Source: Bimuria novae-zelandiae CBS 107.79
Taxonomy: Eukaryota; Ascomycota; Dothideomycetes; Pleosporales; Didymosphaeriaceae
DNA: 64,000 bases
Reading direction: 5' to 3'
NCBI GenBank assembly: GCA_010015655.1
Contig: ML976658.1
Location: 201,787 to 265,786 of the forward strand
Shown here: in pieces, positions 1-12,842 of the stretch
How the letters are laid out: every line of letters begins with the position of its first letter
How positions within the stretch are numbered: position 1 is the first letter of the stretch
Notes under the pieces: model-generated
What the model saw: only the letters and a program-made list of their open reading frames with translations
The model's database searches: none
What the model was told of the DNA's origin: nothing
Position numbers and translations under genes: made by a program

Positions 1-349
1 AAAAGACTAAGCACTAGCTAGAGAGCTGCCTAAAGTTAATTAGGTGTTTAATAACGTTATTTAACGGGGGCAAATTAACCTTAATATGCTAATAGATCTG
101 TCTAACACAGGGATGCCGTACGCCGTGTAAGAGTAGCATTTTATGTTACTAATGCCGTTGCTCCTCCGCCTCTGCAGGATGGCGATTCGGTGGCGATCTG
201 GGTATAATAAACTCACAGAGAGCGATGAGGAGGGTGCCGCAGACGTATATAGAGAGGATTAAGAGCGTAAATAGCGTGAGAGGTTGCGTAGGGAGAGAGA
301 CAATTTAGTGTAAAGAGCTAGCAACGTTGGCGGAGAGGTTCTGTACACT

Positions 350-1700
350 ACGCACAGGCCATTTTCTAATTAAAATTTAACTAAGTCCACGCGTACGCGC
401 GCCTGTCTAGTAATAAAGTTACTTATAAAGGCGCCAAGACCTACTAAAAATACTATACTTTGTCCACGCTAATAATATCTTTCCCTTTATAACTCTTCAC
501 CCACAACAGATATCGCAAAACGGATAATATTAATTAATTTAGTAATATTAGTTACACCTTCTCTAGCTATTAAAGCTAAAGTTTTAAATAATAGCAGGCG
601 ACTTTTAGCGACCTCCGCGATATCGTTATAGACACTAATTCTTTAGTGTTATACCTTATCTAGCACCTACGGCACCTACTTATAGAACTTAAAGAATCCT
701 CGCGCGGATTCCACCTAATTATAGCATACGTTCTATACTGCCTTCTCTAAAAAGTAGGTAAAATCCTTATACGTATAAGCGCGTTCGTAGTGCTTTTTTA
801 TCTAGTTTTTTAACGCCTTAACGGTCTGCTTAATCGGGTTAAAATCTGGCGAGTATAGTAGTAAATATTTAAGTACAACGCCCGCCTCCGCGCATAATAA
901 GACAATCTTTTCTAACTTATAGATAGAGGCATTATTAAGGACTATTACTAATTATTTACCTAGCTAAGGATTGTAATAAGGGAGTACTTTATTTGCTAGA
1001 AACTCCTTTATTAAATCTGCGGTAATTGCTCCTTAGTATAGGACATAATTAACGTAACTATCTATATCTATAGTAGGGAGCAAGCTCTACCTCTCCGTGC
1101 GTCGCGCTAAGTATTATACGTCTGCCAGCGTGTTTATAGGTGACCAGGCATACTTTCTATTGCTAGTTCTCTTATTACAGGCGCTCTCGTCGAGGCAAAC
1201 AACCTACTCTAGTTTATATATTTATTGGCAGCGTGCACGAAACACCCGACGGAGGCCTTTATAGCGCTCCCTGGCAGCTTTTAACGCAGCTTTTCGACTC
1301 CACCTTATGCCAGCAAGAAATCTCGTAATAGTGGCTGCCAACACCTGTAAGTCGAAGTCGTCGCACAAGAAGGCCTGCATCTCATCGAGATATGCCGTAG
1401 GTTTGCCCCGTAGGAACTCCAATAGGGCGTCTTTATGACATTAACGCAGCGATAGTGACTAACTAATTTTAATATATCGCGGAGGGTATGGCTAACTAAA
1501 CGCTTCTAGATTAAGTTGGTATTTCTACATAGTTTTAGTGTTAACTCTAAAAGATCTATAAATCTCGTGGTTTTTTTGCCCTGCCTTTATGCGCTTAATA
1601 ATCGCCTACACTATTAACGCCTATAGTCTATAGCCTGTAGGCTTCCCAGGATTAATTGGCATACTATACAGAACTCTAGTAATAAGAAAAGTTAGTGTAA
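350..1700 (-). mobile_element. Tc1/mariner-type DNA transposon relic (DDE_3 transposase)
   Basis: A minus-strand reading frame at 1222-1422 carries the helix-turn-helix part of a Tc1/mariner transposase (GKPTAYLDEMQAFLCDDFDL, then a WSRKAALKAARER segment). Further along the same strand, about 1110-1210, the DDE_3 catalytic region reads LDESACNKRTSNRKYAW followed by SPI. The two blocks are in the expected order, but stop codons and AT-rich drift break the rest, so it is a dead copy. I could not find terminal inverted repeats, and the limits given are only those of recognisable coding similarity. Family-level assignment is firm; the exact lineage is not. Confidence 0.7.
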
Positions 1701-1740
1701 TTTCCTTAATTACATCGTCTCTCATATAATTTTGTATGAG

Positions 1741-1930
1741 CGATAATGAAAGTGGGGAAGCGATTACCTAACAAGCGCCCAGAGTGGGTCGGGACGGTCT
1801 TTTGCAAAGCACCGATAATTGCCGTAGATCCCAGCGTACCGTGCCTTGGCAGTTACCGTGCCGAGACAGGCAATGCGCGGGGACAGGCAATGCGCACCCC
1901 AACAAAATCGCTCCTATTACTTAACGCTTT
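1741..1930. other. GC-richer, lightly mutated patch with a short direct repeat
   Basis: This segment is clearly less AT-rich than its surroundings and contains two copies of GACAGGCAATGCGC-like sequence around 1866-1895. The 62-codon open frame across it has no recognisable protein and is probably chance. It may be the end of the neighbouring mariner relic or a fragment of another repeat. The stretch from 1930 to 2090 is AT-rich with no recognisable feature. Confidence 0.3.
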
Positions 1931-2090
1931 ATAACTCTACCAACATGGATCTGATCTAGGCTATAATTAATACTGTTAAATAGCTAAGCTAAGGAGAATA
2001 ATTCTTATATACTTAAATAGCTAAAAAGTATAGTATTATACGATTAACGTTAACGTGCAGACACTAAGCAATTATATAGCTACGTATAGG

Positions 2091-2697
2091 TAACGTACCT
2101 CACAAACGAGCTAGACATTCCATTTTACTAGTAAAATCCTTGCTTTTACACCCCTGTTAACTCTTATAATACTTATTAATAAATTTTAAAACTTTATATA
2201 CTAGGCTAAACCTATATAAATATTTTCTATTTAAGATTACTGATCTCTGGCTTAAATGGATTAGAAGTTATTTAAGAATTACTAAATTATAGGGATTATC
2301 TGGCCCCCAAATTCTAATCTCTATAACTATATATGCTAGAACTATACAAATTTAACAGCTTTATTTTAATAACTATAGGATTGTTATATTAAACTTTTAT
2401 ATTTTATTAGTAAGTGCTGCAAAAGGGCACCTTGCTAGAGCTTTCTGCGCTAGCTAGGGTTGATCCAAGCAGCCGAGCAGCCAAGCACGCGATCCCCTAA
2501 ACCCCTAAATAGCTCAGCGTCTCAGTAGAGCTTCCTCTCCTTAATAGACTTTGTTTACGAGCTCCCTGATCGAAGTTAACTGTGCGCGACAGTAAGTGAT
2601 AAGGGAGTTAACAGGAATGTGAAAACAAGGATTTTACTAGTAAAATAGAGTGTCCAGCTCGCCTATATGTCTAGCTCGCTTGTGAGGTACGTTATTT
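2091..2697. mobile_element. Small inverted-repeat element (MITE-like)
   Basis: The left end (about 2094-2175) and the right end (about 2590-2697) are imperfect inverted copies of each other. Both contain AACGTACCTCACAA, GAGCTAGACA and the palindrome ATTTTACTAGTAAAAT (2122 and 2627), followed by a stretch containing CTGTTAACTC. The element is about 600 bp with arms of about 80-100 bp and no transposase. The right part of its interior resembles a second repeat near 23.7 kb. It looks like a non-autonomous TIR element, though the exact ends and target duplication were not resolved. Confidence 0.5.
2411..2592 (+). repeat. LTR-like repeat, copy 1 (related to 23650-23857)
   Basis: About 150 bp are shared with 23650-23857, including an invariant stretch AATAGACTTTGTTTACGAGC. 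A TATAAATAG/CTAAATAG-type box lies upstream, and both copies end in TGCG(C/T)(G/C)ACA. Differences are mostly C/T and G/A, as expected from RIP. The layout resembles an LTR (promoter box, CA end), but no internal retroelement sequence adjoins it. It could equally be another interspersed repeat. Confidence 0.4.
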
Positions 2698-2829
2698 ATA
2701 AAAATTACTAAAACCTGATCTAATAATAAGAATATAAGCTTCTATAATATATTATATGACTTACTAAACGTAGCCTTCCTCCTATACGGACAACAATACA
2801 GAGTTTTATCTCTACTATAGCCTAGAAGC

Positions 2830-3332
2830 TGTGACGGCCCAGTACACTGGCAGGTCACATGACCTCGGGCCCGAATGCGACTACCTCACGCCCAAGCGCG
2901 ACTACTTCCCATACCTAAGGCGATTGCCCGCGCAGATAGAGACTAAAGGATTATTCTGTGCCAAACAGTAAGGCACAAAAGCACTACGGGCCTACGTACC
3001 TATAGTCTCCTTATTTTAGTGTAGCTAAAATAGAGCTAACTTACCTTATTTGTAAGGGGCTTTGGGCCCGGGGAACCTGAGATGCGAGAAGAATACAGAT
3101 AAATTTAATAAGGAGTTTAAATAGCTCCTCCCTACGCTATATATATGGCTTCTAAGTGGAGGGGACTAATTCCGGAAGGGCTAGGTCCGTTCCCGGATAC
3201 TCCAGAGGTACCCGGTGGCTCTCAGAGTTGCTTAGGGCTTAGACCACGAGGCTTCTTAGCCGAGTACTCCAGAGGCCCATCCTCTAACATTATCTACTTT
3301 TTTAGATACAGGAGACTATACTTATCTTTATA
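2830..3332 (+). repeat. Family-1 LTR, 5' copy of element 1 (divergent, enlarged)
   Basis: It starts TGTGACGGCC like the other family-1 LTRs and keeps the TAGTGTAGCTAAAATAGAGC block, but its 3' half (about 3051-3300) contains some 250 bp absent from the 269-bp LTRs of elements 2 and 4. The extra part is GC-richer. The end is placed by alignment to the junction TTATACTAAGAT that follows other family-1 5' LTRs. Confidence 0.6.
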
Positions 3333-6300
3333 TTATACTAAGATCTTTTAATATCTTAGCTAAAAGATGGCGATAGAGTATTTAGTTAAGTTACTTAATT
3401 TACTTAATTTACTTATACATATAACTTAATAATAACTACTTTAAAAGACTTACTATATAATTACGCTAAGCTATTAGTTTACTAAAATAAAATTACTTAA
3501 TATAAGAGGAGTTTTAATACTACTAAGTAAAGCTTAAAGGGAGTTAAAGGATAAGTTGTTTAACTGCGATATACTATAGTAGCTAAAAGAGCTAAATATT
3601 TAATTACCATTATTAAATAAATAGTAGTAACGTTTATACTATATATACTATAATAATACTAAAATACCTATTCATAGTATTAGTGCTTAAGAAGCACATA
3701 CTTAGTAATACGTATAACTTATTTGAATTTTTACCTATTCAGAATACGAGAACTAGAGCTATAGCCATAGTATTAAAAAGAACTATAATTAAGATACTGT
3801 TACAAAACTGGATTATATTTAGTAAGGTATTAATAAAGACCCCTTATAAGCATCTTAGCTACCCATCTTTATAAGTAATAACCTAATGAAGATAACGCTA
3901 AAAGGCGTAATTAAGTACTTTTAATAAAAATTTATAGTAATTAAAGCTAAACTAATTAGCTGGATGCTCTTTTGCAGCGTAAAGTAATAATAGCTTTATA
4001 TATATTATTAAATTATTAATAATACTCTAGCTAAAGGCAAGGAGCTAAATAGTGTCCTTACTTAAGCGTAGAAGATAAATAAGCTAAAAGCCTAGTTAGC
4101 TAAACGTGCTATTATTACTCCTTCTTCTCTTATATATACGCTAGTAACCTAATCTTATATTACCTACTTCTCTATTCTCCCTTGCACCATTTTAATATCC
4201 TATAAACAGTCTAGTTACTTTAATAGCTTTTTTCTCTCTTATATACTACTTTTTACACCTACTACGTTATTAGCTATTTATTATTTAATAACTAATAGTA
4301 GTAAAACCTGCTTAGCTTGCTTTCTAAACTCGCCGCTACTAAAGAATAGTAAAGACGTTACTTTTAATTAATAGAGAGATAGCCTAGAGGATAAGATATA
4401 TATTAACTATAACTAGTAAAAGGGCAAGAATAAGGAAGATATATAGAGTAATATTACCTTATATATACGTACGCAAACTAAAGGCATAGCTAATTAGTAC
4501 TATTTTATGCTTATTTATCTATTAAAAAATTATAATTAGAATATTAACTACTAGTACGTACTATATTGCGTTGAAAAGACTTATAGGAATTTATATACAA
4601 CGTTTAATGCGTAGAATAATTTTTAAAACCTTTACTTTAAGAACGCTACTAATTTTATTATATTTTAAAGTAAGTTTTTTTATTTTACTTAAGAATCCAA
4701 CCTCCTAGCAAGTTAATATGTTAAGAAGTTTTAAAAAAAATTAGATACTTTATACACCTAAATAAGTATTTACTATTATTTAAATAGTAAGCGTTATAAT
4801 AATTACGTTAACTTAGTATAAGATTCTATCTAAGAGCCCCCTACAAGTGCCTAATGTAATTAATTAAGCTAGATAGACACCTACAGAACTTTTCTACTAT
4901 AGTATTTAACCTATCTTTTTATAGTAACTTAACTAATTTATCTTACTATAATAAATAGCCCGCTAACCTACTATTATTATTATAAACCTAGCTATATTGC
5001 CCGCGACTGCCCGCATAACTCTATTAAATAAAAGGTAGTAGAGGACGGCGACTACGGCCTAGATAATAAGGACAAGATAGATAAAGAGTAGGAGGTAACC
5101 TACTATAGCAGGCTATTAGAAAATAACTCTTTCTAGGGGAAGTCCCCTTCTTAGAGAAGCCTACTAGAGCTATTAGCATGTAAAGTATCTTATTTAGGAA
5201 AAGCGCTTTTATTATACCTTACTATATCTTAACTAATAACCTCACAATTAAACTAAAAGGCATTATTAATACTAGAGTAGGTAGCTACGTCCTAGTATAC
5301 CTTAAACACCCGCGTATAATTAAGAAGGGACTGAAAATATTTATTAAGAATATAGAAGCTATCTCTTTATCAGAATATAATAGTTAACTAAATAAATAAG
5401 TATTTTTAGGCTAACTTAGTGCTAGATAATTATTCCCGTGCTACATACTTTATCCTTTATAATACAGGTTATTATAACCTTATTATTAGACTTAAGCTCT
5501 TTAAGGAGGCTAATATTAAGCTTAACTATAAGTAGTAAACACTAAATTAGCTAAATATAGTGCTAATTGACTATAAGCACGATTTTATTATCGCTATATA
5601 AGGCACTAATACAGAAAGTAACTTTAACTATTAAGTAGACGATAACTAACGCGGTAAGTTTATAAACGTACCTATAATATAATATAATTATTACTTACTA
5701 TAATAGTCTCCTAAGCATTACGTCTACTGGAAGAATTTAGCTAAGATAGAAGAATAGCTCCGTTATTAATCTAAACTACTATAAGGATAGTAGTCTATGC
5801 AACGAGAGCATGTCTCTTATAAGAACCTTATAAAAGTAGGCCTTAAAATTAATACAATAAGAGCTATTATATTTATATTAGTACGCAATAAAAATAGATA
5901 ATTATGAATTATATTAGTGTCTATAAGATAGAGAACCTAATTTAAGACTATAAGGGGACGCTAGACTAGATAGAACTATTAGACCTAGACGTAGAACTCT
6001 GCTAGTTTTTTATAAAAAAGTTACTATTCCTAGGCTACGCAGGCGCTATTCTAACTTACTTCTTAAAGAAGGACTTAGACGTCTTACCTTTACATTATAA
6101 TAGCGTTAATTACAATATTAAGCTAACTATAAATAATACGCTAACGTTAAGTCTACTATATAATATATTTTTTAAGTATCTAGAACTTGTAAAAGCTTAC
6201 CTAGAGGACTATTTATAATAAGGCTTTGCTACTTATAGTAATGCGCCGTACGCTTTACTAGTACTATTTATTTAAAAGCTTAAAGGGAGGTAGTAATTTT

Positions 6301-7572
6301 ATATTAACTATCGTAAGCTTAATATTATTATAAAAAAGGATATCTAACTTATTTTACTTATTTAAGGGACTCTTACGTGGCTTACGAACGCTAAGGTATT
6401 TATAACTATAGCTAAATAAGTAGAAAATATGTACTATTACTATATCTAGCGTGTATACGGCCTACCTAAGTCTACTATCTTTAATAGAGACCCTTAGTTT
6501 GTCTTAGTTTTTATAGATAAGCTATATAAAACTATAGGTGTTAAGTAAAAGGTTTTAATAGTCTACTACTTTTAAATAGATAATAATATAAAGATTATAA
6601 AGTAGTATCTTAACTGGCGCGTACGTCCCTTTATTAACTATTATTAAGATAATTAGTCTAACCTGCTACCCTGCATGGACTGGGCTTAGGCCATACTACC
6701 CATAAGACTATAGGCCTATCGCTGTATAAGATCGAGTTCGGACACTAGCCTACCCACTATTAGGACTAGGAGGAGTGGATAAGGACCTCGTCCACTACTT
6801 ATAAGTAGACGTCCTAAGAAGAAGTGTAAAACTACGTAAAAATTTAATATAACGCTATAAAACTAATAATAAAAATAGCTTAAAAAGAAATTACTTAGGC
6901 TTAAAAGTATTAAGTAAGTTAAGTAAATAAAAAGTAATATAAATTTAATTTTATGTTAAGTAAATACAAAGTAATATAAATTTAATTTTATAATAAGTAA
7001 TTAAGTCTATAATACGCCTAAAGGTTTTACTACTAGTTACCTTAGCTAAAAGCTTAATTAGTATATATATAGACCTTATTTAATTATTACTATAAAAGGT
7101 TGCTCTTCTTATGTAAGACTTCTATTATATATATATAACGTCTTTCACGTAGACTGCATACGCAAAGCCACTACAGACTTACTACTAAGCTAGATTAAAC
7201 CTAAGAAAGAACTAATTAAGTTTAATAGTATCTTTAAGTAGTAAGTAGAAAAAATCTTTAATAGTTATATATATTATAAACTCCTATAGTATAAGGCCTC
7301 TTAAATTATATATATTTTTAACTCTACCTAATATAACGCCTAAGGCTTTAAGGGAGCACCCTATAAAGTTAAAAATTACTACTAAGCTTATTTAAAGAAA
7401 TTTAGTTTATTATTATAATTAAATACTTAGCTATAAGTATATAAAACTAGTGAGTACCTAAATATAATAAAAGAGAATAATTAAGCTATAGATAAGATAG
7501 AGTAAAGTAAGGCACGAAGGAGGAAGTAGCATAACAGACTTAAGGGACTGAGCCCACCTTAGAGGGGGGTGA

Positions 7573-7817
7573 TGTGACGGCCTGCCATGCTGGCAGGTCA
7601 CATGACCTCGCGTACGAGGCACAACTACCTTACGCCCTAGTGCGGCTGCTCGCGCACCCAGCGCAGTTACCTCAGATGGATAGTTATTCCGCTCCGACGA
7701 GCGCACAAAAGCGCCGCGAGCCTATGTACCTACAGTCTCCTCATCTTAGTGTAGCTGAAATAGAGCCAACTTACCTCATCTACTCTCTTGATGAAGAAAC
7801 CCGTGCCCGTCCTCACA
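7573..7817 (+). repeat. Family-1 LTR, 3' copy of element 1
   Basis: It starts TGTGACGGCCTGCCATGCTG directly after the polypurine tract and ends CCCGTCCTCACA (TG...CA). It is less RIP-mutated than the 5' copy and closer to the LTRs of elements 2 and 4, so the two LTRs of element 1 are not a matched pair. Confidence 0.75.
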
Positions 7818-8117
7818 CTCACTTTATTCCTCTAAACAAGTAGATTTATTAGATAAACTTTATTATCTTCCTAAGTCCTAGGTGTCTATATATAGGGCTA
7901 TTATAGTATATAAGGCTCTAAGTTAGAGTAATTTGCCTATAAGTATTAACTACCGTTATTATATAGCTAAGAGAGCTCTATAGAAGATTTATTAAAAAAT
8001 AAGCTTACGTTAGATCTAGACTAGTCTAGCCAGACTACTACTATTACAGAAAAAACCTAATCGACGCAAAGAAGAATAATAACCCTATACTAAATAAGAA
8101 GTTACTATTAGTAGCTT
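7818..8117. other. AT-rich flank, no gene (left half of the chromovirus target site)
   Basis: About 300 bp of RIP-like sequence between element 1 and the chromovirus. Before the chromovirus inserted it was contiguous with 22170 onward, because the duplication CTAAC flanks both ends. No protein could be recognised. Confidence 0.5.
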
Positions 8118-8122
8118 CTAAC

Positions 8123-8608
8123 TATTATGGGGCGCTCTCGCTTAGTCCAATCCAGGTTAGGGCAGTAAGGTAATAAGGTACTTTATAAATTATTTAGTAG
8201 TATAAGTTAGTGCCACACTTCGCGCGTGCTAAATAATTTAATTTTATAATAAATAAAATAAATATTAGTTTATATTGTAATGGGTTACGCCCAGTGAGCA
8301 CCCAGCCCCATATATATATAGGAGAACGCACTCGCATAAAAATATATAAGTTAACTATAAGGAGCGTAGAAAGGAAATTGTCCTGTATATATACCCTCCT
8401 TATCCTATAGAGTCCCATGGTATCCCATATCCTACCCCGTGGGATCCTATAGGATATCCTAGGACGTTACGTGACCAGGATCACGTAGTCCTATAATGTC
8501 CTATAGTCTTGGCGTCTAAGACAGCCTGGGAAGTTACGTAAGCCTAAGGTAGGGCCTAGTTATTATTATAAGGCCTGTTATCCTACTTTTAACTTTTAAA
8601 TTATAATA
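8123..8608 (-). repeat. Family-2 LTR, 3' LTR of element 3
   Basis: It aligns end to end with 21721-22164 and 15321-15765, including the CTCCTTATC...TATAGAGTCCCATGG core. It differs from both by an extra stretch of about 43 bp near 8272-8320 that contains GGGTTACGCCCAGTGAGCAC. Heavy C-to-T and G-to-A change has altered the terminal TG and CA dinucleotides. Confidence 0.82.
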
Positions 8609-11600
8609 TTATCCTTCTCCTTCCTCTATACGTCCTTATGCAGTAGCTAATATCCTCCTAAAGTATCCTTTATTATTATTTTATTAAAGATTAAATAAAC
8701 TTAATTAGTTAGACTACTATAGTATCCTGCAAGTACTACGCGAAAAAAGACTTAACCTATAAGCTATTTTTTCTTAAGACGTAGTATAGTAACTACTATA
8801 AAAATAGCGTTATAAAGTATAAGCTAGTAGAATCCGCAGTTCTAAATTTTTCTTAAATTAATTTTAAAGTTAATAGGCTCGAGCGCCTAGAAGTGATAGT
8901 AGTAACTAAGAAGAAAATAGCTATAATAGCCTTTTAGGCTACCTATGCTAATAGGAAAAGGTTACTAAAGTAAAAATATTTACTTAAGGAGCGTAAGGAG
9001 AAGCTTCTTATTAATTTAATAAAATTTATTAAGGAGATTAAGCACCTTAAGGGGCTAAAAGTGTTAGGCTAGCATATTACGTAGCTAAAAGGGGGCCTTA
9101 TACCTAGCACTATTATCTTAGACTAGGCTATCTTCCCTTTACCCTTTAACCCTAACGACCCTAAACCTTTAGCCTTAACTTTTTTAAATACTCTTAGTAA
9201 AACTTCATTAAGATCTCTATATAGTTAGTAAGGTTTCTTACTAGTTTTTATATATTATAGCTTTCTAGTTATCCTTCCTACTTTACTAGGTACTTATACT
9301 AATATTTAAATTTATAAATTTTAAATTACCTTAACTTCGTACTCTTTATCCTAAAGTTTTAAATATAATTCTAATTCGGCATTTAATAGTGCTAGTTCTA
9401 ATAATAACTTATAGAAGACTGAGTGTATACACGTATCTATAAGTAATTATAGTTTAAAATTAACTAGGCCTTTAACTTCTTAGACTTTAAATAGTCCTTT
9501 TTAAAGATTATATAAGTTTTTGCTTAGCCATGTTATTTTAAAGTTTTTTTTATAAGAGGAGAACTCTATCCCCCTTTTTAAAAATTAGTCCCTTAATCCT
9601 TTTCTTATTTACCTATTTTGCTATTTACTTATTACGTCGTATAATATTTCTGCATAATGCCTTATACAGGTCTTACATAAGTTTTACCTTATTAGCTACG
9701 TTCTTTATAACGCTTTTAATGTCTAATAGGACTTAGTAAGTTATTAGCTTATATTCGTAATTAGCGTAGTATAGCGAGTACCTTATAGTCGCCGATTTTT
9801 CGCTATTGTATGCTAGCTAGGCTATTAGTAATAGCTTAACCTAATTATTTTAAAGCTTATTTATATATATCTAAAGATACTATTTTAACATTTAATTTAT
9901 TTACTTAGTTTAGCTATCTATTTTAAGGTAGAAGCTTGTTGTAAGCTTATATTTAACCCCTAATTTAGCTATAAACGTGGTCTAATACGATAACGTGAAT
10001 ATTTTAGCCCTATTAGTAATAAACTTATTTAGTTATCTAACCTGTAATATTATCTCTTATTTTACTATATTAGCTAATTCTTTTGCTAATATAGCTTCCT
10101 TAGTTAGCACGAACCTTAACTCCTTAGTTAGTTAATAGACTATAACTAAAATTAAGTTATAGGGTTCCTTATTCCCTAGTGCTAATAATGCTAGTAATTT
10201 TACAATAAAATCTATAGTTACGCTTAACTACAGTCTTAAGGGTAGCTATAATAGTTATAAGAGACTATAGGGCTTATATCTCTTAGGCTTATTCTTATAA
10301 CAGGCTAAATAATTGCCTAGTACCTTATATACTGCCTAGCGTAGCCTAAGGATAGTATATTCGTTCGTAATCTAACGTGTTATTTTAGTAATCCCTAAGT
10401 ATCCTTAGTTCCTATCTTTATATAGCTTCTTAATTAATAGCGGAGCCACTTGCTTACTAATCCAAATATAGTTTTAATAGTCTTATACTATTAATCTTAT
10501 AGCTTTATAAAAATTATATACTTAATAGTCCTTATTTATAGGCCTTTCGTAATCCTATATTCTATTTATAGCTAGTCTTTAATAGGTAAAGTCTACGCAT
10601 CTTACCTCTAGTGCTAGCGTAAGCTATATTTTATTATAGCGAAGGATTCTATCCTTTACATAAGTTAAGATTATAATATAGTTACCTTTATTATTTTCTT
10701 TTATAAGGTCTAATTATTTACTTAGCGCGTTTACTGCGGCGTTTACGTTTCTTAGTAGGTATATAATACGAAAGTTAAACTCTACTATTTACTTAAACTA
10801 CGTAGCTTATTATTAATTAAGCTTTTTAGTTGTCGTAAAGCGCGTAGGATTAAGGTAATTAGAAAATACTTTTATTTAGTACTTAGCTCCCTTAAACTGC
10901 GCTTTTTATTACTTAAAATAATTAATAAATACTAATAATTCCTTATTATAGATATTATAATTAAGCTTTGCTCCTAAAAGCTTTCTTATATAATAAAAGA
11001 CTAGTCCCTACTTCTTATTATTATATTCTTATAGTAGTACGATACCTAGCGCATAATCTAACGCGTTTATATAGATACGATATTACTGCTCTAGGTTATA
11101 TATCTATAGTAGGGGTGCCGTTAGGAATAGGTGCTTTAGCTATTTAAAAGCCTTCTCCTTTGCCTTTTATAAAGGTCGCTATTTTCCTACCTTTATAAGT
11201 TCTATTAGTAGAGCGGTGACCTTAAAGTAGTTTCTAATAAACTTATAATAGAGGTTAGTAAGGCCTAAAAAGGACTAGATATCTTTTACTAATTTTAATA
11301 ATAATTATTCTTCTATTATTATAATCTTCTTTAGGTCTATTTTAACACCTTTTTAGGATATCACAAATCCTAGATATTCTGTCTTAGTAATATAGAATTT
11401 ATTTTTCTTAAGGTGTAGGAGTAATTAATGCTCTTATAACTTTTATAATATTTTATAAATATATTCCTTATGTTCTTCTAGGGTTCTGCTTAAATACACT
11501 AGTATATTATTAAAGTACGCTGTGCAGAATATTTCTAAGTATTTATATAATACTTAATTTATTAGCTCTTAAAAGGTTATTAGGGCGTTTATTAGTCTTA

Positions 11601-12573
11601 TTAGTATAACTATATACTTAAAGAGGCTATATCGCGTACGAAGAGCTATTTTCTACTTATAACTCTTTATAATTTAAATTCTATAGAATTTATCTTAGAT
11701 ATTAAATTTCGTAAACTACTTAGCTCCTTAGAGTTAATCTATAAGCACTATTATTAATAGTAATAGGTAGTAGTTTTTAATAGTTACGACGTTTAACTAT
11801 TTATAATCTATATAGAGTCGCAGTCTGCCGTCTTTCTTATAAATAAAGAGTATAAGAAAGGCTATAGGACTCTAACTAGGCCGCTATTTCCCTAAGCGTA
11901 GGTTCTTTTATATTAGCTCTTTTAATTCTTTCTCCTATTTATAAGTAAGGGGCTTTAGGCGTTCTAGCTATAGTTTAGCTTCTTTTACTAGTAGTATCTT
12001 GTAATCCTACTCCTTATGTTTAGGTAGGATAGTCTCGTCGTATTCCTTAAATAAGTTTATAAATTTCCTATATTCTTCTAGTAAACCTAGATTGTCTAGG
12101 ACTATTTTAGCTTCCTGTACCTATATATAGTGCACCTATCCTAAGTGCTACTTTAAGATCCTGTCTATCTTGTAAACTAATATCTCTTATATTGTAGATA
12201 GTTAGTTTTCCTTTCTTATCTAAGGTTCCTAGGAAGTCTCCCTTCCGCTAAGGCTTATTTAAGCTATTAATAGTAGATTCTAGGGAAGGATTATTTATTT
12301 AATCTAGTTTATTTATAGATTATATCACTCTAGATAGTTATATCTACTAATTGCTTTAATATCTCCTATTTTTATAATAGTAAAAACATGTTAGCTTTCA
12401 AGGCCTTCTATATTAACTTATACTAGCGCTATCTTAAGACGTAGCTAACCTTTACTATATCCTTATAATTAGGTCCTATTTATAAGTCCTATCGGTAGTA
12501 GTATCCTTTTATTATAATATATTATATTGTATTTTTTAACTACTTACGGGGCGATTAAATATATATTTACTTT

Positions 12574-12842
12574 TATAACGGCCTGGCATGCTGGCAGGAC
12601 ACATAACCTCGCGTGAGAGACGCGACTGCCTCACGCCTGGGTGCAGCTGCCTCACGCCTGGGCGCAGCTACCCACGCACCCAGTGTAGCTATCTCAAATA
12701 GATAGATATTCCGTGCCGAGCGGCAGCGCATAAAAGCGCCGTAGACCTATATACCTACAGTCTCCTTATCTTAGTGTAGCTAAAATAGAGCTAACCTACC
12801 TTATCTACTCTCTTAATGCAGGAGCCTGTGCCCGTCCTTATA
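12574..12842 (+). repeat. Family-1 LTR, 5' LTR of element 2
   Basis: 269 bp. It starts TATAACGGCC (TGTGACGGCC after RIP-type change) and ends CCGTCCTTATA. It contains the ATAAAAGCGCCG box and the TTAGTGTAGCTAAAATAGAG block shared by all family-1 LTRs. Confidence 0.85.

Larger units (their letters stand above)
2830..7817 (+). mobile_element. Gypsy LTR retrotransposon, internally deleted and RIP-mutated (element 1)
   Basis: The element is bounded by two LTR-like copies (2830-3332 and 7573-7817). The interior contains, in order, a Gag zinc knuckle (about 4970-5020, reading ARDCP after a cysteine-tyrosine run), an aspartic-protease-like segment (about 5260-5300), the first RT block with FINYRKLN (about 6295), and then immediately integrase-core sequence (about 6420-6530, IWRVYGLPKS-like). 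Compared with the full relative at 12574-19631, roughly 1.7 kb covering most of RT, RNase H and the integrase N-terminus is missing at about 6400-6420. A polypurine tract AGAGGGGGGT precedes the 3' LTR. Stops are frequent in every frame, so it cannot move on its own. No 5-bp target duplication matches across its ends. Confidence 0.8.

Noticed and set aside
7458..7843. Frames of 82 and 89 codons
   Set aside because: They cover the 3' LTR and polypurine tract of element 1.
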